The position numbers were made by a program, and so were the translations under genes. Positions 25,906 through 34,613 of a stretch of DNA of 64,000 bases are shown piece by piece (positions within the stretch are counted from its first letter, which is position 1; the number at the start of each line of letters is the position of its first letter). The notes beneath the pieces were generated by a model. That model was not told the origin of the DNA, did no database searches, and saw only the letters and a list, made by a program, of their open reading frames with translations. The stretch lies in NCBI GenBank assembly GCA_040382095.1, contig JBEIGB010000003.1, positions 1 through 64,000 of the forward strand. The letters are read 5' to 3'. This DNA is from JADJPL01 sp040382095. GTDB taxonomy: Bacteria > Bacteroidota > Bacteroidia > Chitinophagales > Saprospiraceae.

Positions 25906-26790
25906 ACGTCTCTTTTAGGTTTTGGAGTGGTTTAAGGCTCAATAGACTTATTCGGATTGTATAAAAAGAAATTCCTTACCCCTGAGGGGGATTGAGGCTG
26001 TCTCACAAGTCCTGGGGATGTGTAAAAAGCCTCCGGCATATCATTTGGCGGCTTGCGCTCCAAAGAATTTTATTCTGCCACCGCAGGTGGCAGAATAAAA
26101 TTCTTTTAAACGCCGGTTTTGTTGATGTTGCGAAGCAAAATCAACAAAACCGGCGTTTAAAAAATATTCTGAGGTTGTGTAAAAAGTATTCCGCCGCTTA
26201 CGGCGGCGAAAAAAAGTTTTGAAAGAACACTGTTTTCACTGATTTCGCGAAGCGAAATCAGTGAAAACAGTGTTCTTTCAAAATGTTACCTGGTGGCGTC
26301 AGCCGCCAAATGAAAGCCTCCGGCCTTTTTACACAACCCCATACTTGTGAGGGTTTAGAATAATATTTTGTGCCCGGGCCAGCGAGAGGACTTTTTACAA
26401 AAGTGCGGGTTAAAAATAGTTATTTTTTGCCCATAGATGCCTTTTTTCCATTGCGTAGCCGGGCTACGCTCCCTCAAAAGAGCCTTTGTACGGACAAAAA
26501 AACGTGTTTGCCCCGCCATACGGAACTATCGGCGCAGGTTTAATCCTTAATATTCCGTTAAAGCAACCGGGTGTAACCATAGCGAAAGCAACTTTTTATG
26601 TCTGGAGGCCGTCTATTATATAGGTTGTGTAGTTTTTACCGGCTCATTTTGATGGAGAGATAGGGGGGTAAAAAAAGGTACTTTTTTTTTCGGGCCGCCC
26701 TGCTGCAACAATCGCTTTGGGAAGTACCTTCAGGTGGGCCTTTCCGAACGTATTTAAGTTCAAAACAAATCGCTTAAAACCGCCACGATT
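25906..26790. other. Long intergenic repeat island (885 bp)
   Basis: No gene was found. The left half holds the densest repeat copy of the window (R6, 25994-26340). About 26380-26560 carries fragments with GACTTTTTACA, TTTTTTGCCC and GGACAAAAAAACG that resemble pieces near 34240 and 30665. The stretch 26600-26790 precedes the GIN-domain gene and should contain its promoter; no convincing TAnnTTTG/TTG pair was found. Confidence 0.6.
25994..26340. repeat. Palindromic composite repeat, tandem copy R6
   Basis: Module order: GAGGCTGTCTCACAAGTCC; GATGTGTAAAAAGCCTCCGGC; an 18-bp-arm hairpin with GCA loop (26065-26103); a palindrome capped GCGAAGC (26104-26162, one mismatch); GAGGTTGTGTAAAAAG; a CCGCCGCTTACGGCGGCG hairpin; a perfect 32-bp-arm palindrome capped GCGAAGC (26217-26283, cap 26247-26253); a GGCGGC module; and the inverted end CCTCCGGCCTTTTTACACAACCCC. 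The two large palindromes have unrelated stems but the same cap. Confidence 0.92.
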
Positions 26791-27444
26791 ATGAAAAAAG
26801 CAATGCTGATCAGTATTCTGGTATGTAGTCTTTCCTTGCTGTTGTTTGGGCAGATTGGTTTTGGCCAGACGGCCAGGGTAGCTACGGAAACGCTATCGCT
26901 TCCCGAGTTTCGCGGTATCAGCCTTGGGATCAATGCTGTGGTAAGCATCCGGCAGGGGGAATTCCAGGAGGTGGTGGCCCAGGGGCCGGGAGCGGCATTG
27001 CAGGATATCAGCCTTGAAGTAAAGGACGGTATCTGGGATATCCGCTACTCCAGCCGCGGCCAGTGGGCAGATACTATCAGGATAAGTATTGTTGTAAAAC
27101 GGCTTACCTCACTTGCGATTGGGGGTTCCGGGGCGATTATTTCGGATCGGCCTTTAAAATTATCCACGGCACTGGAATTATCCCTCGGGGGATCCGGGAG
27201 TATCGAATTGAGCGGTACGGCACCTGAGCTGCGGGTAAACCTTGCGGGGAGCGGAAAGATTAACGTGGAGGGCCTGGAAGTACAAAAAGCGACCATTAGC
27301 GTTGCCGGAGCGGGAGAAGCACGGCTGACGGTAATCAATATGCTGGAAGCCTCTATTGCCGGGAGTGGGAAGGTATGGTACAACGGCCCTGCACAGGTCA
27401 AATCTTCAGTTGCAGGTTCGGGATTTGTACGTCAGATCAACTAA
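26791..27444 (+). CDS. Secreted head-GIN-domain (DUF2807) adhesin-like protein
   Basis: A 217-residue protein with a signal peptide (cleavage near FGQ). A repetitive beta structure of the DUF2807 'putative auto-transporter adhesin, head GIN' type follows. Its mark is repeated G-S/A-G turns: IGGSGAI, LGGSGSI, LAGSGKI, VAGAGEA, IAGSGKV, VAGSGFV. These form a right-handed beta-helix-like stack. Such proteins are frequent in Bacteroidota envelopes; function unknown. Its last 8 bp overlap the convergent recG gene. Confidence 0.92.
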   Translation: MKKAMLISILVCSLSLLLFGQIGFGQTARVATETLSLPEFRGISLGINAVVSIRQGEFQEVVAQGPGAALQDISLEVKDGIWDIRYSSRGQWADTIRISIVVKRLTSLAIGGSGAIISDRPLKLSTALELSLGGSGSIELSGTAPELRVNLAGSGKINVEGLEVQKATISVAGAGEARLTVINMLEASIAGSGKVWYNGPAQVKSSVAGSGFVRQIN

Positions 27445-29545
27445 TTCTGCTCCAGCCCTCCCAGGATTTTTGCTGTTTTTGGATGAACCTGCGCATTGGT
27501 TCATGCCCGGGTTGCTGTAAAAGGGGGTCATTTTCCAATATTTTTTCTGCTACCATACGAGCGGTTTGTAATATCGCGCTATCCTGTGAGAGATCGGCAA
27601 TGGCCAGTTGGACGATCCCGCTTTGCTGGGTGCCCTGGAGGTCTCCTGGTCCCCGGAGGCGTAAGTCCGCTTCGGCGATTTCAAAGCCGTTGTTGGTACG
27701 TACCATTGTGGCGATCCGTTCCCTGCTTTCTGCGCTGAGCTTGTGCCCGGTCATGAGGATACAGAATGACTGCTCTGCGCCCCTGCCTACGCGTCCGCGC
27801 AATTGATGGAGCTGGGAGAGGCCGAATCGGTCGGTATTTTCGACAATCATGACAGTGGCATTCGGGACGTTGACACCCACTTCGATGACGGTAGTTGCGA
27901 CCATGATTTGGGTTTCGCCCCTGGCGAAGCGCACCATCTCCAGGTTTTTGTCGGCAGGTTTCATTTTGCCGTGGACGATGCTGAGTTGATAGGTTGGCTG
28001 GGGGAACTCCCGCTGCAGTGCCTCGTACCCCTCCATGAGATTGAGCAGATCCAATTTTTCGGATTCTTCGATCATTGGATATACGACATAGATTTGGCGT
28101 CCGAGGGCAATTTGTTCGCGCATAAATTCGATGGTGCGCAGGCGGTGATTTTCGTTGCGGTGGAGGGTTACGATTTCCTTTCGGCCTGGGGGCAATTCAT
28201 CAATCACCGAGATATCGAGGTCGCCGTAGAGGGTCATGGCGAGGGTCCGGGGAATGGGCGTTGCGGTCATGACGAGTACGTGCGGGGGTAGGGGCTTGCT
28301 TTTGGCCCACAGCTTTGCCCTTTGGGCTACGCCGAAGCGGTGTTGTTCGTCGGTTATAGCAAGTCCGAGGTTCAGGAACTCCACATTTTCCTCGAGCAGT
28401 GCGTGGGTCCCGATGAGGATGTGGGTATGGCCTGATTTCAGGCGATCCAAAACGGCTTTTCGGGTTTTGCCACGAATGCTTCCGGAGAGGAAATCTACCT
28501 GAATGGGGGAATCTTTCAGGTAGGCGGTAATGGAATGGAAGTGTTGTTGTGCGAGGATTTCGGTAGGGGCCATCATAGCAGCCTGAAAGCCGTTATCGAG
28601 CGCCATAAGCATGGTCAGCAGGGCAACCATTGTTTTGCCGCTGCCGACATCGCCCTGCAGCAGGCGGTTCATCTGAACCCCTGTGCCGAGGTCGCGGCGG
28701 ATTTCCCGTAGTACGCGTTTTTGTGCATTGGTGAGCGCGAAAGGAATATGGTGGTGATAGAACCCGTTGAAAAAGTCGCCGATTTTTTCAAAAATATATC
28801 CGCGCACTTCGGCCTTGCGCATGCGTTTGAGCTGGAGGAGGCGGAGCTGTAGGAAAAAGAGTTCTTCAAATTTGAGTCGGTTGCGGGCTTTGTCGAGTTC
28901 TTCCTGGGTCCTGGGGAAATGGATACATTGAAAGGCTTCCCACCTGGAAGGGAATTTGAACCGTTGGACGATTTCAGGGGAGAGGGTTTCCGGAAGGTCT
29001 TCGGGGGTCAGTCGTTCCAGGAGGGATTTCATGAGGCGACGCCTTGCCTTATGGTCGAGTCCTTGTGCGTTGAGTTTTTCTGTACTTGGATAAACGGGTG
29101 CGAACGAAGTGGCGGCTTGTAGATTCTCTTCAGCGGCAGGCTCTATTTCGGGATGGCTGATGCTCCACTGGTCGCGGAACTCCTGGGGTTTTCCATAAAT
29201 GACATATTCCTTACCGATCTCGAGGGTGCGTTGGAGAAAGTAAAATCCGGAAAACCATACGAGCTCCAGTGCCCCGGATTCGTCTCGAAACTGCCCGACC
29301 AAACGGCGCTTTCGACCTTCCCCTGCAAACTCCAGCCTACGGAGGACTCCCCTGAGCTGAACTGCGCCCGATTCTTCCTGGATGTCGCGGATACGGTGAA
29401 ACTTGGTTTTGTCTATATAACGGAAGGGGAATTGATAAAGCAAGTCCCTGAACATAAAAATTTTGAGTTCTTTGTTCAGTAGCTCGGCTTTTTTGGGGCC
29501 GACGCCTTTGAGATACCCGATCGGGCTTGCCAGCAAATCCTCCAT
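27437..29545 (-). CDS. recG: ATP-dependent DNA helicase RecG
   Basis: A 702-residue protein from the ATG at 29545; a start at 29620 is open but would run into the upstream gene. It has an N-terminal wedge/OB domain (LKGVGPKKAELLNKEL and the strand block RGVLRRLEF), Walker A GDVGSGKT at about 298-305, the motif II box DEQH at about 399-402, TATPIPRTLAMTLYGDLD and the motif VI region QLHQLRGRVGRG. RecG reverses stalled replication forks and branch-migrates Holliday junctions. The upstream gene stops 4 bp before its start, indicating coupling. Confidence 0.97.
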   Translation of the reverse strand: MEDLLASPIGYLKGVGPKKAELLNKELKIFMFRDLLYQFPFRYIDKTKFHRIRDIQEESGAVQLRGVLRRLEFAGEGRKRRLVGQFRDESGALELVWFSGFYFLQRTLEIGKEYVIYGKPQEFRDQWSISHPEIEPAAEENLQAATSFAPVYPSTEKLNAQGLDHKARRRLMKSLLERLTPEDLPETLSPEIVQRFKFPSRWEAFQCIHFPRTQEELDKARNRLKFEELFFLQLRLLQLKRMRKAEVRGYIFEKIGDFFNGFYHHHIPFALTNAQKRVLREIRRDLGTGVQMNRLLQGDVGSGKTMVALLTMLMALDNGFQAAMMAPTEILAQQHFHSITAYLKDSPIQVDFLSGSIRGKTRKAVLDRLKSGHTHILIGTHALLEENVEFLNLGLAITDEQHRFGVAQRAKLWAKSKPLPPHVLVMTATPIPRTLAMTLYGDLDISVIDELPPGRKEIVTLHRNENHRLRTIEFMREQIALGRQIYVVYPMIEESEKLDLLNLMEGYEALQREFPQPTYQLSIVHGKMKPADKNLEMVRFARGETQIMVATTVIEVGVNVPNATVMIVENTDRFGLSQLHQLRGRVGRGAEQSFCILMTGHKLSAESRERIATMVRTNNGFEIAEADLRLRGPGDLQGTQQSGIVQLAIADLSQDSAILQTARMVAEKILENDPLLQQPGHEPMRRFIQKQQKSWEGWSRIS

Positions 29546-29549
29546 CGTC

Positions 29550-30569
29550 TTAAGGTTTTTGGGGGGTGGGACGTTGTATTCCCCTGTCGAGGGAATCATA
29601 GAAGGATGCGAGATAAGCAAGCATATCGTTTTTTGATGGACGGCCCAGGTATTTAAAGCCCATTATTGTTGCTTCGAAGGCTTTTCGCTTGCTTTTGAAC
29701 TGCTCGATAGCCGGGTACAGGGAGGTATCCGGGATATCGGTCTGAATGAATATCCGTTCGCGGATGTTGGCCTGCCCATAGTCGGCATTTGGCCGGGCAT
29801 AAGAAGCGTTTACCAATCCGGAAAAGTCAAAGTCGAACGGCACGATGATTGGGGGGCTACCACTTTTGGGCTTTAGCATGAGCAGGTTCCGCAGCAGCAT
29901 CAGCGACCAGTCGGTGTTTCCGATAAAATATTGAAAGAGAACAACCTGCTCGGGATTGCCTTCCTGGAACTGGTCAGGCTTCATCGCATAGCAATCCGCA
30001 CAGATTTTTGCATCGAACCGTTTGGCAAGGGCAGCTTCGTCTTCCATCAGGATCGCCCAGGCAGAGATTTTTTCCCCGGTTTTAGGGTCAAGGTAGCGGA
30101 CTTTGCAAAGTTGTACACGAAAGTGAAACGGGCTGAGTTGTTCGTAAAGTTTATAAACAAGGTATTCGCGGAGGAGGTATTCTTTGCCGGCCGCTCCATT
30201 CAGGCAATGCGTAATGAGCTTGTACTCATCGTCACCAGACAATCCCCGCGCTTTGAGGTCAGCTTTGGGAAAGTTGAGTTTCAGCGGGGGGAATTGGCAG
30301 ACTCTCCGGCGATATTTCCCCCTTGATCTGATTTTGATTTCCCAGGCTTCGCGTTGTTTTTTTTCCGCTGAAAAAGTCAGGGTGGCTGGTTGGTAATCGT
30401 TGGTATTCCGTTGTGCGCGCAACGACTGCAGGTCTGTTGCAAGGTCTATTTCCAGCAGGTCCGTACGGCCGATGTAGTCGAAAAAGGAGATGGCCTGCTG
30501 CGTCCATACTGATTGTAGCGGACAAGTCAAACAAATGAGTGTACAAACGAAGCGGGCGAAAAAGTTCAT
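29550..30569 (-). CDS. Secreted protein resembling CotH-type kinases (tentative)
   Basis: A 339-residue protein starting at MNFFARFVCTLICL (30569) with a signal peptide cleaved near VWTQQ. The middle contains EIKIRSRGKYRRRVCQFPPLKLNF. The C-terminal half has FIGNTDWSLMLLRNLLML followed by PPIIVPFDFDFSGLVN. The pattern N-D-W ... N ... VPFDFDFSG resembles the catalytic and metal-binding strands of CotH-like protein kinases. The match is to motif shape only, so the call is tentative. It is followed by recG after 4 bp, an unexpected pairing of an exported protein with a DNA helicase. Confidence 0.6.
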   Translation of the reverse strand: MNFFARFVCTLICLTCPLQSVWTQQAISFFDYIGRTDLLEIDLATDLQSLRAQRNTNDYQPATLTFSAEKKQREAWEIKIRSRGKYRRRVCQFPPLKLNFPKADLKARGLSGDDEYKLITHCLNGAAGKEYLLREYLVYKLYEQLSPFHFRVQLCKVRYLDPKTGEKISAWAILMEDEAALAKRFDAKICADCYAMKPDQFQEGNPEQVVLFQYFIGNTDWSLMLLRNLLMLKPKSGSPPIIVPFDFDFSGLVNASYARPNADYGQANIRERIFIQTDIPDTSLYPAIEQFKSKRKAFEATIMGFKYLGRPSKNDMLAYLASFYDSLDRGIQRPTPQKP

Positions 30570-31280
30570 ACTTGACTTTTTTGGCAAAACCAATTAGGTA
30601 TTGATTAGGTTCATTAACAGACTTGTTGCGCCAGGTCGGTGTAGTGGGAAAAATACGATATTTTTTGTCCACACGAAGGCTTTTTTAAGGAAAAGTGCCA
30701 GGCTATTTGACCGGAAAAAGGCATCATGTGGGTGGAAAATGGCCATCAAAATCATTTTGGAATGCGATAAATTATTGATTGTGTAAAAAATCTTTCGCTG
30801 CCTTTGGAGGTGAAAGATTTTTTACACAACCCCGGCCTTTTCCCGCAGCCCCGGGCAAAAAAGAGGTGTGGTAACTGCGATAATCGCAACGCAAGAAGGC
30901 TAATGATTCGTCTCATCGGAAACGATAATAATTGCGTTGTACTTGTGAAGCTGTTCAGGTCGGTATTCTGCGACAAACATTAGGGAAGAGTTTTGCTTTT
31001 TCATGGTTAACTGGTTTTTAGCAAAAATCAGCGTTTTTAGCTAAAAAAGAAGCCATTTTTCACGGTGTCGGTACTCCCTTTATAATCCCGGTTCAAAGTC
31101 GTTTTTGTGATTCAAAATTTTGAAAACCAATTTTTTAAAAATGAACTTTGCGGTGTGTTTTTTTCATTTTCAAGAAACGGCATAGCCTTTGCCGGATAAA
31201 TATTTTTCCTTCTGAGCGTTGGCGATGGAACGATAGCATCCTTAAAAATTATACTTTTGCAGGAAAAGAAACTCACATCT
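30570..31280. other. Long intergenic region with repeats (711 bp)
   Basis: Contents: a second-family copy starting ACAGACTTGTTG (about 30618) with GTAGTGGGAAAAAT following; a perfect hairpin at 30781-30827 (GTGTAAAAAATCTTTC against GAAAGATTTTTTACAC); then AT-rich DNA before the TPR-like gene. TACTTTTG at 31252-31259 matches the Bacteroidota -7 consensus, but no TTG partner is at the right distance. No gene was found. Confidence 0.6.
30781..30834. repeat. Repeat copy R7: minimal GTGTAAAAA hairpin
   Basis: Sixteen-bp perfect arms (GTGTAAAAAATCTTTC / GAAAGATTTTTTACAC) around a 15-base loop, continuing into ACAACCCC. This copy shows that the terminal GTGTAAAAA module can pair with its own inverted copy directly, without the large central palindrome. 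Confidence 0.85.
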
Positions 31281-31898
31281 ATGTTCACCATCAATATTTA
31301 CCTGCGTTTTGCCATCATGGGCCTGCTAATGGCCATTGGTATTGCCCTTGCCATTTTATTTGGATTCTGGTATGCTTTCCCGCTATTTCTTGGTTTCGTG
31401 ATATTACTGGTGGGGTATCTGCTGCTGGGTACGGTACAATCGGCAGCCATGGTCATGCAAGCGGGCGACCTTGCCGCAGCCGAGAAGCGCCTGGCCCTTA
31501 CCCTAACGCCCCGTTTACTGTACGTGACAAACCGCGCGTATTATTTTTTGCTCAAAGGTTCGATTGCGATGGCCAATAAGCAGACCGAAGCCGGGGAGGC
31601 ATGGCTGCGGAAAGCTCAGATGCTGAAGCTGCCGTCCGATAATGAGAAGGCGATGATCGAGCTGCAGTTTGCCAGTGTACATTTAAACAAGAGCCACTGG
31701 AAGCAGGCCGAGACGCATTTGCGGAACATCAAGCAACTGAAAGTAACGGAACCGATGCTCAAAGAACAGATTGTCCAACTGGAGAAGGTGCTTCAGCAGC
31801 AGGGCCAGATTAAAGCGGCCAACCGCATGGGAATGACACGTGGTGGGCAAATGCCCCTGAAGCCCGGAGGCAAGCGCCGCAGGCCACCAATCCGTTGA
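31281..31898 (+). CDS. Membrane-anchored TPR-like protein
   Basis: A 205-residue protein from the ATG at 31281 (MFTINIYLRF), 8 codons inside the longest frame. Two N-terminal membrane helices (about 8-30 and 33-55) are followed by a helical region with TPR-like pairs: AGDLAAAEKRLAL, YFLLKGSIAMANKQTEAGEAWLRKA, NEKAMIELQFASVHLNKSHWKQAETHLRNIK. A basic tail rich in G/K/R/P ends the protein. Function unknown; probably a scaffold facing the cytoplasm. Convergent with metG. Confidence 0.8.
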   Translation: MFTINIYLRFAIMGLLMAIGIALAILFGFWYAFPLFLGFVILLVGYLLLGTVQSAAMVMQAGDLAAAEKRLALTLTPRLLYVTNRAYYFLLKGSIAMANKQTEAGEAWLRKAQMLKLPSDNEKAMIELQFASVHLNKSHWKQAETHLRNIKQLKVTEPMLKEQIVQLEKVLQQQGQIKAANRMGMTRGGQMPLKPGGKRRRPPIR

Positions 31899-31964
31899 AG
31901 CCGGAAATGTAAAAAGGGACGGGGCATTTTGCCTTATCGCATCGGGATTACAGGAGGTGAAAAA

Positions 31965-34085
31965 TTACTTCACCACGAAACCATTTCCAAAGGGTTGAGC
32001 AGGGCAAACAAACATGAGCTCCCCTTTCTCGTTTTCAGCGGTGAGGATCATGCCCTGGGATTCTATGCCCCGCAGTTTGCGTGGTGCAAGGTTAGCAACG
32101 ACAAGTACCTGCCGGCCAATGATTTTTGCCGGATCAAAGTGCTGTGCGATGCCCGAAACGATGGTGCGCTCCTCGCTACCCAGGTCCACTTTCAGTTTGA
32201 GTAGTTTATCTGCCTGTGGCACTTTTTCCGCTTCGAGGATCGTCGCGGTGCGGATATCGAGCCGGGCAAAATCATCATATTGAATCTCTGCTTTGAAGGG
32301 TTCTCTTTCCTGTGCTTTTTCCTGTTCCATGATATTTTTGAGTATGTCTTTTTGACGTTCGATAATCGCCAGTCGGCTGAGGTCTTTCCGGTCGTGTATT
32401 TTGGGAAACAAGACTTCGGGGATGCCGATTTGATGCCCCGACGGTATGATGGGGCGCCCGGCTGCGATGTTTTGCAGCACTTGTTCCAGCTCCCCACGCT
32501 GGACTGGCGGCATACCGACCAGTTTACGGATGCGTGGCGAAGTGAAGGGGATAAACGGTTCGCACAACAGCCCGAGAAGGGCGACGACTTCGAGGCAGAC
32601 CGACATCGTTTCAGCGATGCGGGGGTCGCCGGGGTTTTCCTTATACACTGCCCAGGGTGCACGTTCCTGAAGGAAAGTATTGCCAAAGGATGAGATTTCC
32701 ATGAGTGTCTGGCAAGCGGATTTGAAGTTGAAGGCTTCGAGTTCGTCGGCGAGGCGCTGAGCGAGGGAATATGCGTCGCCGAGCAGTTCGGGCAGATTTA
32801 CCGGGGTTTGCGGAGTGATGCCGCCAAAGTATTTTTCTGTTAGGACGACCGCACGGTTGACGAAATTCCCCAGGTTATCTGCCAGTTCTTTATCGTGGAA
32901 ATCCACAAATTCGTCCCATTTGAAATCCGCATCCCGGTTTTCGGGCAGGTTTCGGATGAGGGCGTAGCGCAGGGCATCCTCTTTATTCGGAAAATCTTTG
33001 AATGCTTCGAGGTAATCGTGCTGTTCGATGCCCCAACCCTTGGACTTGGAAAATTTTCTGCCTTCGAAGTTTAGGAATTGGTTCGCGGGTACGTTCCGGG
33101 GAAGGGCAAACCCTCCGTACGCTTTTAGCATCGCCGGGAAAACGATACAGTGGAAAACGATATTGTCTTTGCCGATAAAGTGGATGAGTTCGACATGATC
33201 CCCTTTCCAGTAGCTTTCCCAGTCCTTTCCATTTTCCAGTGCCCATTGCCGGGTAGAAGAGATGTATCCGATAGGAGCATCGAACCAGACATAGAGGACT
33301 TTACCCTTTGCTTCCTCATCTTGGAGTGGTACAGGAATACCCCAGTCGAGGTCCCGGGTAATTGCCCTGGGTTGCAGGCCGCTGTCCAGCCATGACAGGC
33401 ACTGACCCAGGACATGGTTCTTCCATTTGGCAGGATTGTGATGCGGTAGGCCGTCGAGTACTCCTTTCTCGAGCCATTCCCGTAGCCATGTCTCGTGTAT
33501 GTCGAGCCGAAAATACCAGTGTTTAGTGGGGCGGAGTACCGGTGGTTCGCCGCTCAGGGTGGACTTTGGTGCGATGAGTTCGAGTGGGGAAAGGGCAGTG
33601 CCGCAACTTTCGCATTGATCTCCATAAGCTTCAGGATGGCCACACTTCGGGCAGGTACCGGTGATATAGCGGTCTGCAAGGAATTGCTGAAACGCTTCAT
33701 CGTAGTATTGCTCTATGACCCTTTCCTCAAACTGGTTGCCCTGGGCATATAGTTTGAGGAAAAAATCCTGGGAGGTCTCGTGGTGGAGCACGGCGCTTGT
33801 TCGGTGGTAATAATCAAAGGAAATGCCCAGGCGTTCGAACGTATCCTTGTTGAGGGTATGGTATTTATCAATAATCTCCTGAGGCCCTACCCCTTCTTTT
33901 TTTGCCCGGATGGTAATGGCGGCGCCGTGTTCATCGGAGCCACAGACCCACAGGACATTTCTGCCCATCAGCCGGAGGTAGCGCACGTAAATATCTGCGG
34001 GCAGATAAGCACCGGCCAGGTGGCCAAGGTGCAGGGCACCGTTGGCGTATGGTAGTGCCGAGGTAATCATATAGGTCTTTTGCAT
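31965..34085 (-). CDS. metG: Methionine-tRNA ligase
   Basis: A 706-residue class I synthetase from MQKTYMITSALPYANG (34085). HLGH (19-22) is the HIGH motif and KFSKSKG the KMSKS motif. The CP insertion carries two CxxC knuckles (CPKCGHPEAYGDQCESCG), i.e. the zinc-containing form. The anticodon domain is followed by a C-terminal EMAP II-like tRNA-binding domain (FARLDIRTATILEAEKVPQADKLL). Charges initiator and elongator tRNA-Met. Transcribed alone. Confidence 0.98.
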   Translation of the reverse strand: MQKTYMITSALPYANGALHLGHLAGAYLPADIYVRYLRLMGRNVLWVCGSDEHGAAITIRAKKEGVGPQEIIDKYHTLNKDTFERLGISFDYYHRTSAVLHHETSQDFFLKLYAQGNQFEERVIEQYYDEAFQQFLADRYITGTCPKCGHPEAYGDQCESCGTALSPLELIAPKSTLSGEPPVLRPTKHWYFRLDIHETWLREWLEKGVLDGLPHHNPAKWKNHVLGQCLSWLDSGLQPRAITRDLDWGIPVPLQDEEAKGKVLYVWFDAPIGYISSTRQWALENGKDWESYWKGDHVELIHFIGKDNIVFHCIVFPAMLKAYGGFALPRNVPANQFLNFEGRKFSKSKGWGIEQHDYLEAFKDFPNKEDALRYALIRNLPENRDADFKWDEFVDFHDKELADNLGNFVNRAVVLTEKYFGGITPQTPVNLPELLGDAYSLAQRLADELEAFNFKSACQTLMEISSFGNTFLQERAPWAVYKENPGDPRIAETMSVCLEVVALLGLLCEPFIPFTSPRIRKLVGMPPVQRGELEQVLQNIAAGRPIIPSGHQIGIPEVLFPKIHDRKDLSRLAIIERQKDILKNIMEQEKAQEREPFKAEIQYDDFARLDIRTATILEAEKVPQADKLLKLKVDLGSEERTIVSGIAQHFDPAKIIGRQVLVVANLAPRKLRGIESQGMILTAENEKGELMFVCPAQPFGNGFVVK

Positions 34086-34613
34086 GATTCCGGTTTTAGT
34101 CTGTAAACGAGTGCGAATATAATTCAATCCCTGCTTTCCGGTTGTGCATTAAGGCACGTTTCGGCACAAAAGCATATCTTTGTACCCGAAAAGCCATTAG
34201 AGCTGCTGTTCTGGGATCATCGTGGGCTAAAAAGGGCTGTCTTTTGTCCACACCGCATCTTTTTCGGTTGCGGCTGTCTCATAAGTATGCTGCCGCCTGC
34301 GGCGACAGCATAAAATTTTTTGGGGTTGTGTAAAAAGCCGGAGGCCTTCATTCGCCGCCGTAGGCGGTGGAATATTTTTCACACAACCTCAAAAAAATAT
34401 TCTTTGGTGGCGAATGCCGCTAAATGCCTTTTGAGATAGCCCCAAAACTTTTTAAAACTTCGATTTTATTGATTTTGCGAAGCAAAATCAATAAAATCGA
34501 AGTTTTAAAAAATATTCTTTGGTGGCGAATGCCGCCAAAGAGTATTGAGACAACAATAGCTTGATTTTCCGACTACGCTGACCCGTTGCAACAGGCCTAT
34601 TCAAACCGGCATT
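34086..34613. other. Intergenic region before DUF1015 gene, repeat-rich
   Basis: The left part (34086-34270) shows GGGCTAAAAAGGGCTGTCTTTTG-type fragments similar to those near 26500. Repeat copy R8 fills 34272-34550. Downstream of it CGTTGCAACAGGCC at about 34581 resembles a second-family end. No gene or clear promoter was identified. Confidence 0.55.
34272..34550. repeat. Palindromic composite repeat, copy R8
   Basis: Begins GGCTGTCTCATAAGT, followed by a GCCGCC hairpin, GGGGTTGTGTAAAAAG, a GCCGCCGTAGGCGG hairpin closing onto TTTTCACACAACC, and a perfect 30-bp-arm palindrome at 34449-34511 capped by GCGAAGC (34477-34483). It ends with CTTTGGTGGCGAATGCCGCCAAAG and GAGTATTGAGACA. The stem sequence differs from the other copies but keeps full complementarity. 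Confidence 0.92.

Noticed and set aside
25994..26340. CRISPR array
   Set aside because: Repeats are palindromic modules of differing sequence and spacing, without regular repeat-spacer periodicity or cas genes.
30752..30976. Small minus-strand frame between recG unit and TPR gene
   Set aside because: It overlaps the R7 hairpin and has no recognisable content.
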